The translations under genes and the position numbers were made by a program. Under the pieces are notes generated by a model. That model searched no databases. It was not told the origin of the DNA and saw only the letters and a list, made by a program, of their open reading frames with translations. From Streptomyces sp. YIM 130001 (GTDB lineage: Bacteria > Actinomycetota > Actinomycetes > Streptomycetales > Streptomycetaceae), in contig NZ_KZ984559.1 in NCBI RefSeq assembly GCF_003574445.1, positions 126,543 to 190,542 of the forward strand: DNA of 64,000 nucleotides. The letters run 5' to 3'. Positions 43,138-52,330 of this stretch are shown piece after piece; positions within the stretch are counted from its first letter, which is position 1; each line of letters begins with the position of its first letter.

Positions 43138-44370
43138 ATGCCCGCTCTGCTCGCCCCGCTGACCCGCGCCGTCACGTACACGCGCTGGCTGCACATGCTG
43201 ATGAGCTCGGTGATCCCGGTCATCATCACGTTCGTGTATCCCGGGTGGATCGATCTGACGCCCGGTGAGTGGGCGATCATCCCGCTGCTGCCGATCCCGC
43301 TGCTCGTCCTCGCCGCGTACCTGTTCCCGGCGACCCGGCTCGCGGAGGGGCTGCAGGCGCGCCTGATGCTGCTGCCCGGTCCGCACTCCCGTGAGCGGGC
43401 GGACGCGGAGGGCGGGGAGCGGGTCGACGACATCGTGGCGGCGCCTTCGGTGTCGTGGCGGGACCGCGGGCGCACCGCCCTGTGGCTGGTGCTGCGGCTC
43501 GAAGTGGGCTGTGTGGTGGCCATGTTGAGCAGCCAGGCGTTCGCCCTCTCCCTCGACCTGATCGCCGCTGCCGCGGGCGACCGGGCGAACGCGGCGTCGG
43601 TCCTGCACCCGGCCGGCGAGCACTGGGCGTACGGCCTCCTGGTGCCGGTGCCGCCCCTTGTGCTCATCTATCTGATGGCCGGTGCGGGGGCCGCCATGAC
43701 GGCTGCCGCGCGCCGGTTCCTCGGCCCTTCTCCGACCGACCGAGTCGCGGCTCTGGAGGCCCGTACCGAGTTGCTCCTGGAGCGCAACCGCATCGCACGG
43801 GAGCTGCACGACTCGATCGGGCACGCACTGACCGTCGCGGTCGTGCAGGCGGGTGCCGCGCGGGCGGCGGGCAGTCCGGAGTTCACCGGCCGTGCCCTGG
43901 ACGCGATCGAGGAGACCGGCCGCGCGGCCCTCGATGACCTGGAACGCGTGCTGCGCGTACTGCGGGAGCCGTCGCCGCCGACGAGCCAGCAGCCGACCCT
44001 GGCCGATGCGCACGGTCTCCTGGACTCGGCGCGCACGGCGGGCGCCGATGTGCGGGCCGGCATCACGGGCCCGCTGGAGCGGGTTCCCGCTCCGGTCTCC
44101 CGCGAGGGGTACCGGATTCTGCAGGAGTCCCTCACCAATGTGCTGCGGCACGCCGACGGTGCTCCGGTACGGGTCCGACTCACGGTCCACGACGCGCTCC
44201 TGGAGATCGACGTCAGCAATCCGCTGCGCAGCCCGGGCGCGGACGGGAACGGCTCCGGCGGCAGCGGACTGCGCGGCATCCGCGAGCGGGCGGCACTGCT
44301 CGGCGGCCGTGCGACGGCCGGGCCCGAGGACGCCGACTGGCTGGTCCACGTGGAACTGCCGCTTGCCTGA
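43138..44370 (+). CDS. NarL-type sensor histidine kinase
   Basis: The 410-residue protein starts at ATG 43138 with about four to five N-terminal transmembrane helices in two groups (MLMSSVIPVIITFVYPG onward, then around residue 120-185). The HisKA_3 phospho-acceptor is His224 in IARELHDSIGHALT, and the HATPase domain has QESLTNVLRHAD (N-box) and GGSGLRGIRERAALLGG (G-box). The short outside loops suggest an intramembrane sensor, often seen for envelope-active antibiotics. The response regulator follows after 65 nt. Confidence 0.92.
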   Translation: MPALLAPLTRAVTYTRWLHMLMSSVIPVIITFVYPGWIDLTPGEWAIIPLLPIPLLVLAAYLFPATRLAEGLQARLMLLPGPHSRERADAEGGERVDDIVAAPSVSWRDRGRTALWLVLRLEVGCVVAMLSSQAFALSLDLIAAAAGDRANAASVLHPAGEHWAYGLLVPVPPLVLIYLMAGAGAAMTAAARRFLGPSPTDRVAALEARTELLLERNRIARELHDSIGHALTVAVVQAGAARAAGSPEFTGRALDAIEETGRAALDDLERVLRVLREPSPPTSQQPTLADAHGLLDSARTAGADVRAGITGPLERVPAPVSREGYRILQESLTNVLRHADGAPVRVRLTVHDALLEIDVSNPLRSPGADGNGSGGSGLRGIRERAALLGGRATAGPEDADWLVHVELPLA

Positions 44371-44435
44371 AGGCGTCGGCGGCTCGGCGGACCACGCGGC
44401 GCGGGCGCCCGACGAGCGCCCCTAAGCTGTCCGAC

Positions 44436-45086
44436 GTGTCGGTGACTGTGCTGCTCGTGGACGACGAGCCCTTGGTGCGTGCCGGGCTGCGTGCGGTCCT
44501 CGAGGCGCAGGCGGACATCGAGGTGGTGGGCGAGGCCGCGGACGGAGCAGCGGTGGTGCCGCTGGTGCGGCGGCTGCGTCCCGATGTCGTGGCGATGGAC
44601 GTCCGCATGCCGCTGCTCGACGGGATCGAGGCCACCCGCGCGGTCCTGCGGACGGTGCCCGATCCGCCTCGCATCCTGGTGGTCACCACCTTCGAGAACG
44701 ATGAGTACGTGTACCAGGCCCTGCGGGCCGGAGCCGACGGCTTCCTGCTGAAGCGGTCGCGGCCGGAGGAGATCGTGCAGGCCGTGCGCCTGGTGGCCCT
44801 CGGCGATTCGCTGCTCTTCCCGGCCGCGGTGCGCGCGCTCGCCGCCGAGTACGGGAACGCGGCGGCGCGTGCGGCCCTGGACCGTGCGGCGCTCACCGAG
44901 CGCGAGGCCGCGGTGCTGCGCCTGATGGCGCGGGGGCTGTCCAATGCGGAGATCGCCGCCGAGCTGGTCGTCGGCACCGAGACGGTCAAGTCGCATGTGA
45001 GCGCCGTACTGGCGAAGCTCGGGGCGCGGGACCGGACGCAGGCCGTGATCGCTGCTTACGAGTCCGGTTTCGTCGCGCCGGGCTGA
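44436..45086 (+). CDS. NarL/FixJ family response regulator
   Basis: The 216-residue protein has the receiver domain with Asp9-Asp10 pocket, phosphorylation site Asp55 in VVAMDVRMP and Lys in FLLKRS. A C-terminal LuxR-type helix-turn-helix follows (LTEREAAVLRLMARGLSNAEIAAELVVGTETVKSHVSAVLAKL). GTG start at 44436. It is the output partner of the adjacent kinase and a likely controller of the divergent ABC exporter. Confidence 0.94.
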   Translation: MSVTVLLVDDEPLVRAGLRAVLEAQADIEVVGEAADGAAVVPLVRRLRPDVVAMDVRMPLLDGIEATRAVLRTVPDPPRILVVTTFENDEYVYQALRAGADGFLLKRSRPEEIVQAVRLVALGDSLLFPAAVRALAAEYGNAAARAALDRAALTEREAAVLRLMARGLSNAEIAAELVVGTETVKSHVSAVLAKLGARDRTQAVIAAYESGFVAPG

Positions 45087-45179
45087 GTACGGTCCACTTC
45101 CGCCGCCACCCGGCTCTCGCCGGACCACCGCGCTGCGAGTACGATCCGCCCATCACGCGGACGAGCTGGGAGGACGACG

Positions 45180-46337
45180 TTGGCGGGCCTGACCGGCGGA
45201 GATCCTTCCTTGCTGCGGCGGATCAATTCGGCCGTGGTGCTGCATGCACTGCGCGGTGCGGACTCCGCCTCCCTCACCGAGATCACCCGCAGCACCGGGC
45301 TGTCCCGGCCGACCGTCGAGGGCGTGGTGGACGGTCTCATGGGGGCGTCCCTGGTGGTCGAGGTGCCTGCCGAGGGCGGTACGGCACGCCGTCAGGGACG
45401 GCCGGCCCGACGGTTCCGCTTCCGGGCCGAGGCGGGACATCTGCTCGGCCTCGAGATCGGTTCGCACCGGGTCGCCGCGGTCGTCTCCGATCTGGACGGG
45501 CGGGTCATCGGTGCGGGGCAGAAGCCGGTCGACGTGACGGCTTCGGCCGACGAACGTATCGACCGGCTGCGCGCGGCGATCGCCGACGTGCTGCGCAGGA
45601 CCGGGGTGTCGCGCGACTCGCTGCGCGCGGTCGGTGCGGGCAGTCCGGGGATCGTGGAGGCCGACGGGACCGTACGGCTCGGCACCGCGCTGCCCGGCTG
45701 GACGGGCCTGGCCCTGGGTGACCGGCTCCGGCGCTCGTTCGCCTGTCCGGTGTTCGTCGAGAACGACGCCAACGCGGCGGCTGTCGCCGAGCATTGGAAG
45801 GGTTCGGCACGGGACTGCGACGACGTGGTGTTCGTGCTCGCCGGGCTGAGTCCGGGCGCCGGGTCGCTGATCGGTGGCCGGCTGCACCGGGGATTCGGCG
45901 GCGCGGCGGGCGAGATCGGCGCGCTGCATCTGCTCGGCCGCGAAGTGACGCCCGAGACGCTCCTGTCCACGACGGACGAGCCGCTGCCGCCACTGGACGA
46001 GCAGGCCGTCACCGAGGTGTTCGCGCACGCCCGGGAGGGCGACGTCCGGGCCGCGGCGGCCGTCGAACGCTATATCCAGCGGCTGGTGCACGATGTGGCG
46101 GCCCTGGTCCTGGCGCTCGACCCGGAACTGGTCGTGATCGGCGGCTGGGCGGCCGGCCTCGACGGCGTACTGGAGCCGCTGCGGCAGGAGTTGGCGCGGT
46201 ACTGCCTGCGCAGCCCCCGGGTCACGCTGTCACTGCTCGGTGAGGCGGCCGTTTCCACGGGGGCGCTGCGGCTCGCGCTCGACCATGTCGAGGCGGAGCT
46301 GTTCGCGGTGGAGAGCACCGTGACGGCGCGCCGCTGA
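45180..46337 (+). CDS. ROK family transcriptional regulator
   Basis: The start is TTG 45180 behind GGGAGGA. The 385-residue protein has an N-terminal winged helix (SLTEITRSTGLSRPTVEGVVDGL, residues about 30-55) and a C-terminal ROK domain (LLGLEIGSHRVAAVVSDLDG, VGAGSPGIVEADG, VENDANAAAVAEHW). The CxCGxxGCxE zinc motif of ROK kinases is absent (GGAAGEIGALHL instead), so zinc-dependent kinase activity is unlikely. ROK regulators sense sugars; no sugar gene is adjacent. Confidence 0.9.
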   Translation: MAGLTGGDPSLLRRINSAVVLHALRGADSASLTEITRSTGLSRPTVEGVVDGLMGASLVVEVPAEGGTARRQGRPARRFRFRAEAGHLLGLEIGSHRVAAVVSDLDGRVIGAGQKPVDVTASADERIDRLRAAIADVLRRTGVSRDSLRAVGAGSPGIVEADGTVRLGTALPGWTGLALGDRLRRSFACPVFVENDANAAAVAEHWKGSARDCDDVVFVLAGLSPGAGSLIGGRLHRGFGGAAGEIGALHLLGREVTPETLLSTTDEPLPPLDEQAVTEVFAHAREGDVRAAAAVERYIQRLVHDVAALVLALDPELVVIGGWAAGLDGVLEPLRQELARYCLRSPRVTLSLLGEAAVSTGALRLALDHVEAELFAVESTVTARR

Positions 46338-46369
46338 GCGCCGCACCGCACGGCAACCGCGCCGGAGGG

Positions 46370-47137
46370 TCAGGAGGCCTGCGCCTGAGGGCTCGTGCCG
46401 TCGTGTATTTCCACGTCGCCGGAGTCGCCGAAGGTGAGGCGGCAGGTGTCGGCACGGTAGGTGGCCATCGACACGGCCGCGGTACGTCCCTGGGCGAAGT
46501 AGCGAGTGGTGACCAGGAGGACGGGGGCACCGGGGAGGCGGTCGAGCTCCTTGGCGTCGTCCGCGCGGGCCGAGGCCAGCTCGACCGAGCGGTCCTCGCC
46601 CTCCAGGTCGAGCCGCTGCAGCTCGCGGAGCACGGCACGCGCGCGTGCCGGTCCTGCGGGTGCGTCGATGCCGGAGAGTTCGGGGACGGCGGCCTCGGTG
46701 ACGTAGAGGAGCTCGGCGGCTACGGGCTGACCGCGGCTGACCCGGGACCTGCGCACCAGGTGCACGGTCTGCGCGGGGTCCTCTTCGAGGAGGCGCGCGA
46801 CGGCGACGGGTGCCAGGGTCTGCATGCAGTCGGCGGCGCGCCAGGCGTCGTCTCCGGTGCCCGGCCAGTTCTGCCGGGGCGATCCCAGGTCGACGCCCAT
46901 CCGGGGCGGGGCAACGGTGGTGCCGACTCCGCGGCGTCGCTGCAGCCGGCCTTCGAGCTCGAGCTGCTCGAGTGCCTGACGCAGGGTGGCACGTGCGACA
47001 CCGAAACGGGCGGCGAGGTCACGCTCGTTGGGCAGGATCTCGCCGACCGAGAACTCGGAGTCGAGTGCTTCCGCGAGGACGGTCTTGAGGTGCCAGTACT
47101 TCGGCTCCGGCACCGATTCCAGCTGCGTGGTCCCCAC
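46370..47137 (-). CDS. GntR/HutC family regulator (UTRA domain)
   Basis: I start it at GTG 47137 with GGAGGA six nt upstream; the TTG at 47152 overlaps that site. The 255-residue protein has a GntR winged helix (ILPNERDLAARFGVARATLRQALEQLELEGRL) and a UTRA effector domain (AELLYVTEAAVPELSGI, LLVTTRYFAQGRTAAVSMATYRAD). HutC/DasR-type proteins sense small metabolites such as sugar phosphates. A dre-like palindrome lies about 100 bp upstream, so it may control itself. It is convergent with the ROK gene, 32 nt apart. Confidence 0.92.
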   Translation of the reverse strand: MGTTQLESVPEPKYWHLKTVLAEALDSEFSVGEILPNERDLAARFGVARATLRQALEQLELEGRLQRRRGVGTTVAPPRMGVDLGSPRQNWPGTGDDAWRAADCMQTLAPVAVARLLEEDPAQTVHLVRRSRVSRGQPVAAELLYVTEAAVPELSGIDAPAGPARARAVLRELQRLDLEGEDRSVELASARADDAKELDRLPGAPVLLVTTRYFAQGRTAAVSMATYRADTCRLTFGDSGDVEIHDGTSPQAQAS

Positions 47138-47474
47138 CCTGATCCTCCGCAATCGCCGTGTCCCGGCTCGGTTTTACGTGCCCTTGTTTATTAAAGGTTC
47201 CTGCACTATCCGCCGACGATAGGCCGGGCCCCCGGCTTGGTCAAGACCAATCCTCCGTCCGTTACGGAGCGCAGGCAGCCGGTGCCTCGATGTGTTCACA
47301 CGTTGTTCGCGGCAGGCCATCGCGCTGAAATCTGCCTCTACGCGCGCGTGGCGGACGATGGCGGACGGCGTCCGGGCAGGAGGCGTCAACCTGGCACGGC
47401 CGGGGCCGAGTTCGGACGGGGGCTCGAGGCGTACGCGGCGTCGACCTCACCGGCGGCCGCCGCGCGCGGGGCCC
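47138..47474. other. Intergenic region upstream of gntR
   Basis: 337 nt without a supported gene. It contains the gntR promoter region, including an AT-rich TTTATTAAAG near 47188-47197, and the palindrome listed separately. Confidence 0.45.
47237..47250. promoter_or_regulatory. dre-like palindrome TTGGTC-AA-GACCAA
   Basis: A perfect inverted repeat with the TGGTC/GACCA half-sites of DasR-type GntR operators (consensus near ACTGGTCTAGACCACT). It lies 100 bp upstream of the HutC-type gene and is the obvious candidate for its operator; DasR itself is the alternative. Confidence 0.6.
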
Positions 47475-48356
47475 TCAGACCGTGAAGGATGTGAGCTTGT
47501 CCGGGTTGCGGATCACGTAGACGCAGCTCACCCGGCCGTCGCGGACCTCGATCTGGAAGACCGAGTCGGGCTTGCCGGCGGACAGGACGAGGATGGCGGG
47601 CCCGCCGTTGACCTCGACGGAGCGGGTCTCGAAACCTTCGATCGACTGCCCGGAGACACCGCGCAGGAAACGCCCCACCTTGTCGGCGGACTCGATGACC
47701 CGGAGCGGAGCCTTGTGCTTGCCTCCGCTGTCGCCGACGAGGCGCGCGTCCGGGGCGAGCAACGACATCAGCCCGTCGAGGTCGCCCTCGACGGCGGCGG
47801 TGAGGAACCGTTCGGTCAGATCACGCCGTTCCACCGGGTTCACGTCGAAGCGTGGCTTGCGCTCCTGCACGTGCTTGCGGGCCCGGCCGGCGAGTTGACG
47901 TACTGCGGCCTCGCTGCGGTCCAGGGTGGTGGCGATCTCGGCGTACGGGTAGCCGAAGGCCTCGCGCAGCACGAACACCGCGCGCTCCAGCGGGGACAGC
48001 GACTCGAGGACGACGAGGACGGCGAGGGAGACCGAGTCCGCGAGGACGGCGCGCTCGGCCGAGTCCTGCACGGTGGGCCCGAAGTCGGTGACGATCGGTT
48101 CGGGCAGCCAGGGGCCGACGTAGGACTCGCGTCGGGCGGTGATCTGCCGGAGCCGGTCGATGGCCAGGCGTGTGGTCATCCGGACCAGGTAGGCGCGCGG
48201 TTCACGTACCTCCTCGCGGTCGGCGGACGACCAGCGCAGCCAGGCGTCCTGCACGACGTCCTCCGCGTCGGCGACGCGGCCGAGCATGCGGTAGGCGACA
48301 CCGGTCAGCACGGAACGGTGCTCTTCGAAGACGTCGGTCGGAGTGTCCGTTGCCAC
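47475..48356 (-). CDS. ECF sigma factor with C-terminal SnoaL-like domain (ECF41/SigJ type)
   Basis: The 293-residue protein has sigma region 2 (FEEHRSVLTGVAYRMLGRVADAEDVVQDAWLRW), region 4 (LSPLERAVFVLREAFGYPYAEIATTL) and an approximately 100-residue SnoaL/NTF2-like tail (RFLTAAVEGDLDGLMSLLAPDARL). In ECF41 proteins the tail tunes core binding in place of an anti-sigma factor. The start is uncertain: GTG 48356 (VATDTPTDVFEEHR) fits relatives best; GTG 48410 is open. A typical COE-type partner gene is absent; an alpha/beta hydrolase is divergent. Confidence 0.88.
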   Translation of the reverse strand: MATDTPTDVFEEHRSVLTGVAYRMLGRVADAEDVVQDAWLRWSSADREEVREPRAYLVRMTTRLAIDRLRQITARRESYVGPWLPEPIVTDFGPTVQDSAERAVLADSVSLAVLVVLESLSPLERAVFVLREAFGYPYAEIATTLDRSEAAVRQLAGRARKHVQERKPRFDVNPVERRDLTERFLTAAVEGDLDGLMSLLAPDARLVGDSGGKHKAPLRVIESADKVGRFLRGVSGQSIEGFETRSVEVNGGPAILVLSAGKPDSVFQIEVRDGRVSCVYVIRNPDKLTSFTV

Positions 48357-48582
48357 GGTTCCATCCAAAGCCGCCACGGGCGCGGTGTCCAGGCGCCACG
48401 GGTGCGACACCGCGCACAGTCACGCCGGGACGGGCGTGCACGTACGTCTCTTCGCTCGGACTTTTGCCCGAACTGCCCCGATCCGCCGATGGATTGAACA
48501 GCCGGATCCAGTCAAGGGATACCCGTCGGTAACGGTTGCTGACAAACTGTCTACAAGACCGCCGCCCACGTCGAGGAGCAGC

Positions 48583-49458
48583 ATGTCCACCACCGCTTTC
48601 CTGAGCATCGACACCCCCCACGGGCCCGAAGCGGTGTCCGTCGCCTACCACCGGGAGGGCTCGGGCGAGCCGTTGCTCCTGCTGCACGGGATCGGGCACC
48701 ACCGGCAGGCCTGGGACCCGGTGCTGCGCATCCTGGCCGCCGAGCGGGACGTCATCGCCGTCGACCTGCCGGGGTTCGGGGAGTCGCCCGCGCTGCCGGA
48801 CGCGGTGCCGTACGGCCTGCCGGAGGTGGGCACCGTGCTCAGTGCGTTCTGCGCCGAACTCGGGCTCGACCGGCCGCACGTGGCGGGCAACTCGCTCGGC
48901 GGCATGCTGAGCCTGGAGTTGGCGCGCAGGAAGCTGGTCCGCAGCGCCACCCTGCTCTCACCCGGCGGCTTCTGGACGCCGGGTGAACGCCGGTACGCGT
49001 TCGCCACCTTGCTCGCGATGCGCGGCGGCGCCCGCCTGCTGCCCGTGCCGGTGATCGAGCGTCTGGCCCGCACGGCGGCCGGGCGTACCGCCCTGACGAG
49101 CACCATCTACGCACGGCCGTGGCGGCGTTCACCCGAGGCGGTGGTGGCGGAGACCCTGGCGCTGCGGAACGCCACCGGATTCGATCTCACCCTCGCCGCC
49201 GGACGCGAGGTCGCCGGTGCGGCGACCGCCGAGGACGTCCCCGGAGTGCCCGTCACCATCGCCTGGGGAGAGCGCGACATGCTGCTCCCCCGCCGGCAGG
49301 GCGTGCGCGCCAAGCACGTCATCCCGTCCGCCCGCCTGATACGGCTGCCCGGCTGCGGGCACGTCCCGATGAACGACGATCCCGCGCTGGTCGCCCGCGT
49401 CCTGCTCGACGCGACCGCCGCCGCCTCGCTTCCCTCCCCGGCGAGCGAACACGCCTGA
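48583..49458 (+). CDS. Alpha/beta fold hydrolase
   Basis: The start is ATG 48583 behind GAGGAGCAG; 291 residues. The oxyanion segment is LLLLHGIGHHRQAW, the nucleophile Ser104 is in AGNSLGG, the Asp in WGERDMLLP, and the His in GCGHVPMNDDP. It lacks a signal peptide. Substrate unknown. It is divergent from the ECF41-like sigma gene and could be its target. Its last 330 nt are overlapped on the other strand by the extended EamA frame. Confidence 0.88.
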   Translation: MSTTAFLSIDTPHGPEAVSVAYHREGSGEPLLLLHGIGHHRQAWDPVLRILAAERDVIAVDLPGFGESPALPDAVPYGLPEVGTVLSAFCAELGLDRPHVAGNSLGGMLSLELARRKLVRSATLLSPGGFWTPGERRYAFATLLAMRGGARLLPVPVIERLARTAAGRTALTSTIYARPWRRSPEAVVAETLALRNATGFDLTLAAGREVAGAATAEDVPGVPVTIAWGERDMLLPRRQGVRAKHVIPSARLIRLPGCGHVPMNDDPALVARVLLDATAAASLPSPASEHA

Positions 49459-50328
49459 CCCCAGGGCCACTCCGGCGCCGACCAGCGCGCTGCCCGCGGC
49501 CTGTGCCGCCCCGTACGTGCCCGTCCCGACGAGCGGGGCGGTGCAGGCCGCGGTGACCGGAATCAGCCCGGAGAAGAGCGTGGCGCGTTCGGCACCGATG
49601 CGCTGGATGCCCGCGTACCAGCAGACGAATCCCACCACCGTCACGACGAACGCCTGCCAGCCGAGCGCCGCGGCCTCCGCACCGGTCGGGAAGCGCAGCC
49701 AGCCGCCGCCGTCCGCGACGACACCCACGGCAGCGGATTCCAGCGCGGCCAGACCGCAGACGGTCGCGGACAGGAGCCGCGGCCCGAGCGGGCGCAGTAC
49801 GGGCACCGCGAGTACGGCGAATCCGACCTCCCCGAAGAGCGCACCGGACGAGTACCCGATACCCGCCGCATCGGTACGCCCCCAGCCCTGGACGACGAAC
49901 GCACCGATCGCCACCACGCTCGCGCCGATCAGCACCGTCCGGGCCGGGCGGCGCCCGTCGAGCATCGGCACCAGGACGGCGACGACGACGGGCGCGCAGC
50001 CGACGAAGACGCCGGGAACAGCCGGTTCCGCGGTGCGTTCGGCCGCGAGCACGGCCAGGTTGAAGCCGACCATGCCGACCGCGGCGAGGAGAAGCAGCCG
50101 GCCCCACTGTGCGACGGTGAGGCGGCGCAGGGTGGTGAGGCCGCGCCTCCCGCACATCGGCAGCAGGACGGCGCAGGCGAGGCCGTAGCGCAGGAACTGG
50201 CCGCCTCCGTAGGGATAGTCGCCGAGCACGCTGTTGGCGGTGAACGAGGCGCCGACCAGGCAGCAGGCGAAGGCGGCGAGCAGGGCTCCGCGCAGTGCGC
50301 CGCCGCCCGGGGCGGTGTCAGGGATCAT
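49129..50328 (-). CDS. EamA-family (DMT) transporter with read-through tail
   Basis: The start is ATG 50328, divergent from the MocR gene 47 nt away. Residues 1-290 are a normal ten-helix drug/metabolite exporter (two EamA repeats, LVGASFTANSVLGDYPYGGGQFLRYGLA, GFNLAVLAAERTAEPAVPGVFVG, VVGFVCWYAGIQRIGAERATLFSGLIPV). EamA proteins usually stop here. Instead the frame continues about 109 residues antisense into the hydrolase gene, with hydrophilic Gly/His/Asp-rich text. The stop codon seems to have been lost; the transporter domain itself looks intact. MocR-EamA pairs commonly handle amino acids or vitamers. Confidence 0.85.
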   Translation of the reverse strand: MIPDTAPGGGALRGALLAAFACCLVGASFTANSVLGDYPYGGGQFLRYGLACAVLLPMCGRRGLTTLRRLTVAQWGRLLLLAAVGMVGFNLAVLAAERTAEPAVPGVFVGCAPVVVAVLVPMLDGRRPARTVLIGASVVAIGAFVVQGWGRTDAAGIGYSSGALFGEVGFAVLAVPVLRPLGPRLLSATVCGLAALESAAVGVVADGGGWLRFPTGAEAAALGWQAFVVTVVGFVCWYAGIQRIGAERATLFSGLIPVTAACTAPLVGTGTYGAAQAAGSALVGAGVALGSGVFARRGGKRGGGGRVEQDAGDQRGIVVHRDVPAAGQPYQAGGRDDVLGAHALPAGEQHVALSPGDGDGHSGDVLGGRRTGDLASGGEGEIESGGVPQRQGLRHHRLG

Positions 50329-50375
50329 GCACCCGACGCTAGGAACAGCGGCGGCCCGCTTTAAGGTCCACTTCC

Positions 50376-51848
50376 ATGACGCCATCGGGGACCAATCCGC
50401 AGGCCGGTACGGGCCTGGAGCCGTCCGACGCGGCACCGGACGGCGCGGGCCGCGCGTGGACAGCCTCCTGGGAGCTGCTGCTGCCTGCCGCGCGGGCACC
50501 GGCACGCGCGCGTGGCCGCACCTTGCAGGAGGCGCTGCGGGAGTCCGTGCGGTCGGGGCGTCTCGCCCCGGGTACCCGGCTGCCGTCCAGCCGTGAGCTG
50601 GCCGCCGACCTCGGAGTGTCACGCGGTCTGATCACCGACGCCTACGAGCAGTTGACGGCGGAGGGCTATCTGCGGGCCGGCCGGGGCGCAGGTACGTGGG
50701 TCGGCGAGGCGGCGCGCGCGGGTCGGCCCGCGGCGGCCGTCGACCGCGCGCCGCGCCCGGACGCGCGGGTGGACTTCCTGCCGGGCGTCCCCGATCTGTC
50801 GCTGTTCCCGCGGGCCGCCTGGGCGTCGGCGCACCGCGAGGTGCTGGCCGAACTCCCGCACCAGGGCCTCGGGTACCCCGACCCGCGTGGGCTTCCGCGG
50901 CTGCGTACGGCGATCGCGGAGCTGCTGACCCGGCGGCGCGGGGTCGTCGCCAGTCCGGAGCGGGTGATCGTCTGCTCCGGTGTGGCACAGGCGATGGCAC
51001 TGGTCGGTGCCGTGCTGCACGCGCGCGGGGAACGTGCGGTGGCCGACGAGGATCCGGGCAGCCCGGAGCACGCCCAGCTGATGGCGGCCGCGGGCCTGGA
51101 CACCGCCCACGTGCCGATGGACGGGGAGGGCGTCTCGGTGCACCGGCTGCGCGAGACCGGCGTGCGGACGGTCGTAACCACGCCGTCCCACCAGTTCCCG
51201 GCCGGCATCGCCTACTCCGCACGGCGGCGGGCCGAACTCCTCGACTGGGCACGCTCGGTGGACGGCCTGGTCGTCGAGGACGACTACGACGGCGACTTCC
51301 GCTACGACCGCGATCCGGTGGGCGCACTGCAGGGTCTCGACCCGGAACGGGTGGCCTACACGGGGTCGGTGAGCAAGTCGCTTGCGCCCGGGCTCCGGCT
51401 CGGCTGGCTGCTCGTACCCGAGTCCATCGGCGAGGCGGTCGTCGCGCGCAAGCGACTGCTCGACCTGGGCAATCCGGTGATCGACCAGGAGCTGCTCGCG
51501 CGCTTCCTGCAACGCGGCACCTACGACCGCCACTTGCGCCACTGCCGCCGCGTCTACCAGGAGCGGCGCAATGCGCTCGTGGACGCCTTCCGCCGGTGCT
51601 TCCCCGGTGCCGAGCTCTCCGGGATCGCCGCCGGACTGCACGTCGTCGTACGCCTTCCGGCGCGGTACGGGCCCGAACCGGTGTTCCTGGGCCGTGCGGC
51701 GGCGGCCGGGATCGCGCTGCGGCCGCTGAGCAGCTGCACGCAGGAGCCGGACCGGGACGGTGCGGTCCGGCTGATCGTGGGCTATGCCCAACTGCCGCCC
51801 GCGCGGCTGCAGGAGGGAGTGCGACTGCTGGCCGGTGCGGTGCGGTGA
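50376..51848 (+). CDS. MocR/PdxR-family GntR-aminotransferase regulator
   Basis: The 490-residue protein fuses a GntR winged helix (LQEALRESVRSGRLAPGTRLPSS, ELAADLGVSRGLITDAYEQL, about 50-100) to an aspartate-aminotransferase-like domain. The PLP lysine is Lys334 in TGSVSKSLAPGLRLGW, with VVEDDYDGDFRYD upstream. PLP bound by this fold serves as a sensor. Divergence from the EamA gene implies it controls the exporter. The short intergenic TTAAGGTCCACTTCC (50364-50378, reaching into the start codon) resembles MocR operator half-sites. Confidence 0.92.
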   Translation: MTPSGTNPQAGTGLEPSDAAPDGAGRAWTASWELLLPAARAPARARGRTLQEALRESVRSGRLAPGTRLPSSRELAADLGVSRGLITDAYEQLTAEGYLRAGRGAGTWVGEAARAGRPAAAVDRAPRPDARVDFLPGVPDLSLFPRAAWASAHREVLAELPHQGLGYPDPRGLPRLRTAIAELLTRRRGVVASPERVIVCSGVAQAMALVGAVLHARGERAVADEDPGSPEHAQLMAAAGLDTAHVPMDGEGVSVHRLRETGVRTVVTTPSHQFPAGIAYSARRRAELLDWARSVDGLVVEDDYDGDFRYDRDPVGALQGLDPERVAYTGSVSKSLAPGLRLGWLLVPESIGEAVVARKRLLDLGNPVIDQELLARFLQRGTYDRHLRHCRRVYQERRNALVDAFRRCFPGAELSGIAAGLHVVVRLPARYGPEPVFLGRAAAAGIALRPLSSCTQEPDRDGAVRLIVGYAQLPPARLQEGVRLLAGAVR

Positions 51849-51891
51849 GCCCTTCCGGCGCTCCCTGCACTTACGGTGCTTCCGGTGCGGC

Positions 51892-52302
51892 TCAGGTGTT
51901 GGTCCACGCGCGCGTGCACAGCACGAGGCGGTATCCGTCGGGGTCCTGGACAGTGACGCCCCACTCGTTCCAGTACGGGTTCGGGGAGGTCACCCGGGTG
52001 CCGCCGTGCTCCTCGAGCCGGGCCAGGAGGGCCTCGGGCACCGCCCCGTCGAAGTACAGGACCAGGAGGTCCTCTTCGGTCGGCCGGGGTTCGACGAGGG
52101 CATGTTCCTGGTGGGTGAGTTCGAGGTGCCAGTCGGCGTCGGGCGCGCCCACCATGAGCAGGTCGTGCTCACCCGGGCCCCCGGATCCCGTGGTCCGGTA
52201 GAGGACTTGGAGACCGAGGCCGCCGGTCCAGTAGCGCTCGGCGGCCTCGAGGTCGCGGGAGGGCCGGGCGATCCGCAGGTGGCGCTGTCCGATGTCGTAC
52301 AC
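51892..52302 (-). CDS. VOC family protein
   Basis: The 136-residue protein has the paired beta-alpha-beta-beta-beta modules of glyoxalase/bleomycin-resistance proteins: QRHLRIARPSRDLEAAERYW with a metal-site His, and NEWGVTVQDPDGYRLVLC near the end. It may be a dioxygenase, lyase or binding protein; no context decides it. Convergent with the MocR gene. Confidence 0.85.
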   Translation of the reverse strand: MYDIGQRHLRIARPSRDLEAAERYWTGGLGLQVLYRTTGSGGPGEHDLLMVGAPDADWHLELTHQEHALVEPRPTEEDLLVLYFDGAVPEALLARLEEHGGTRVTSPNPYWNEWGVTVQDPDGYRLVLCTRAWTNT

Positions 52303-52330
52303 GGGCTCCCGTTCCTGGCTGCGGTGCGCC

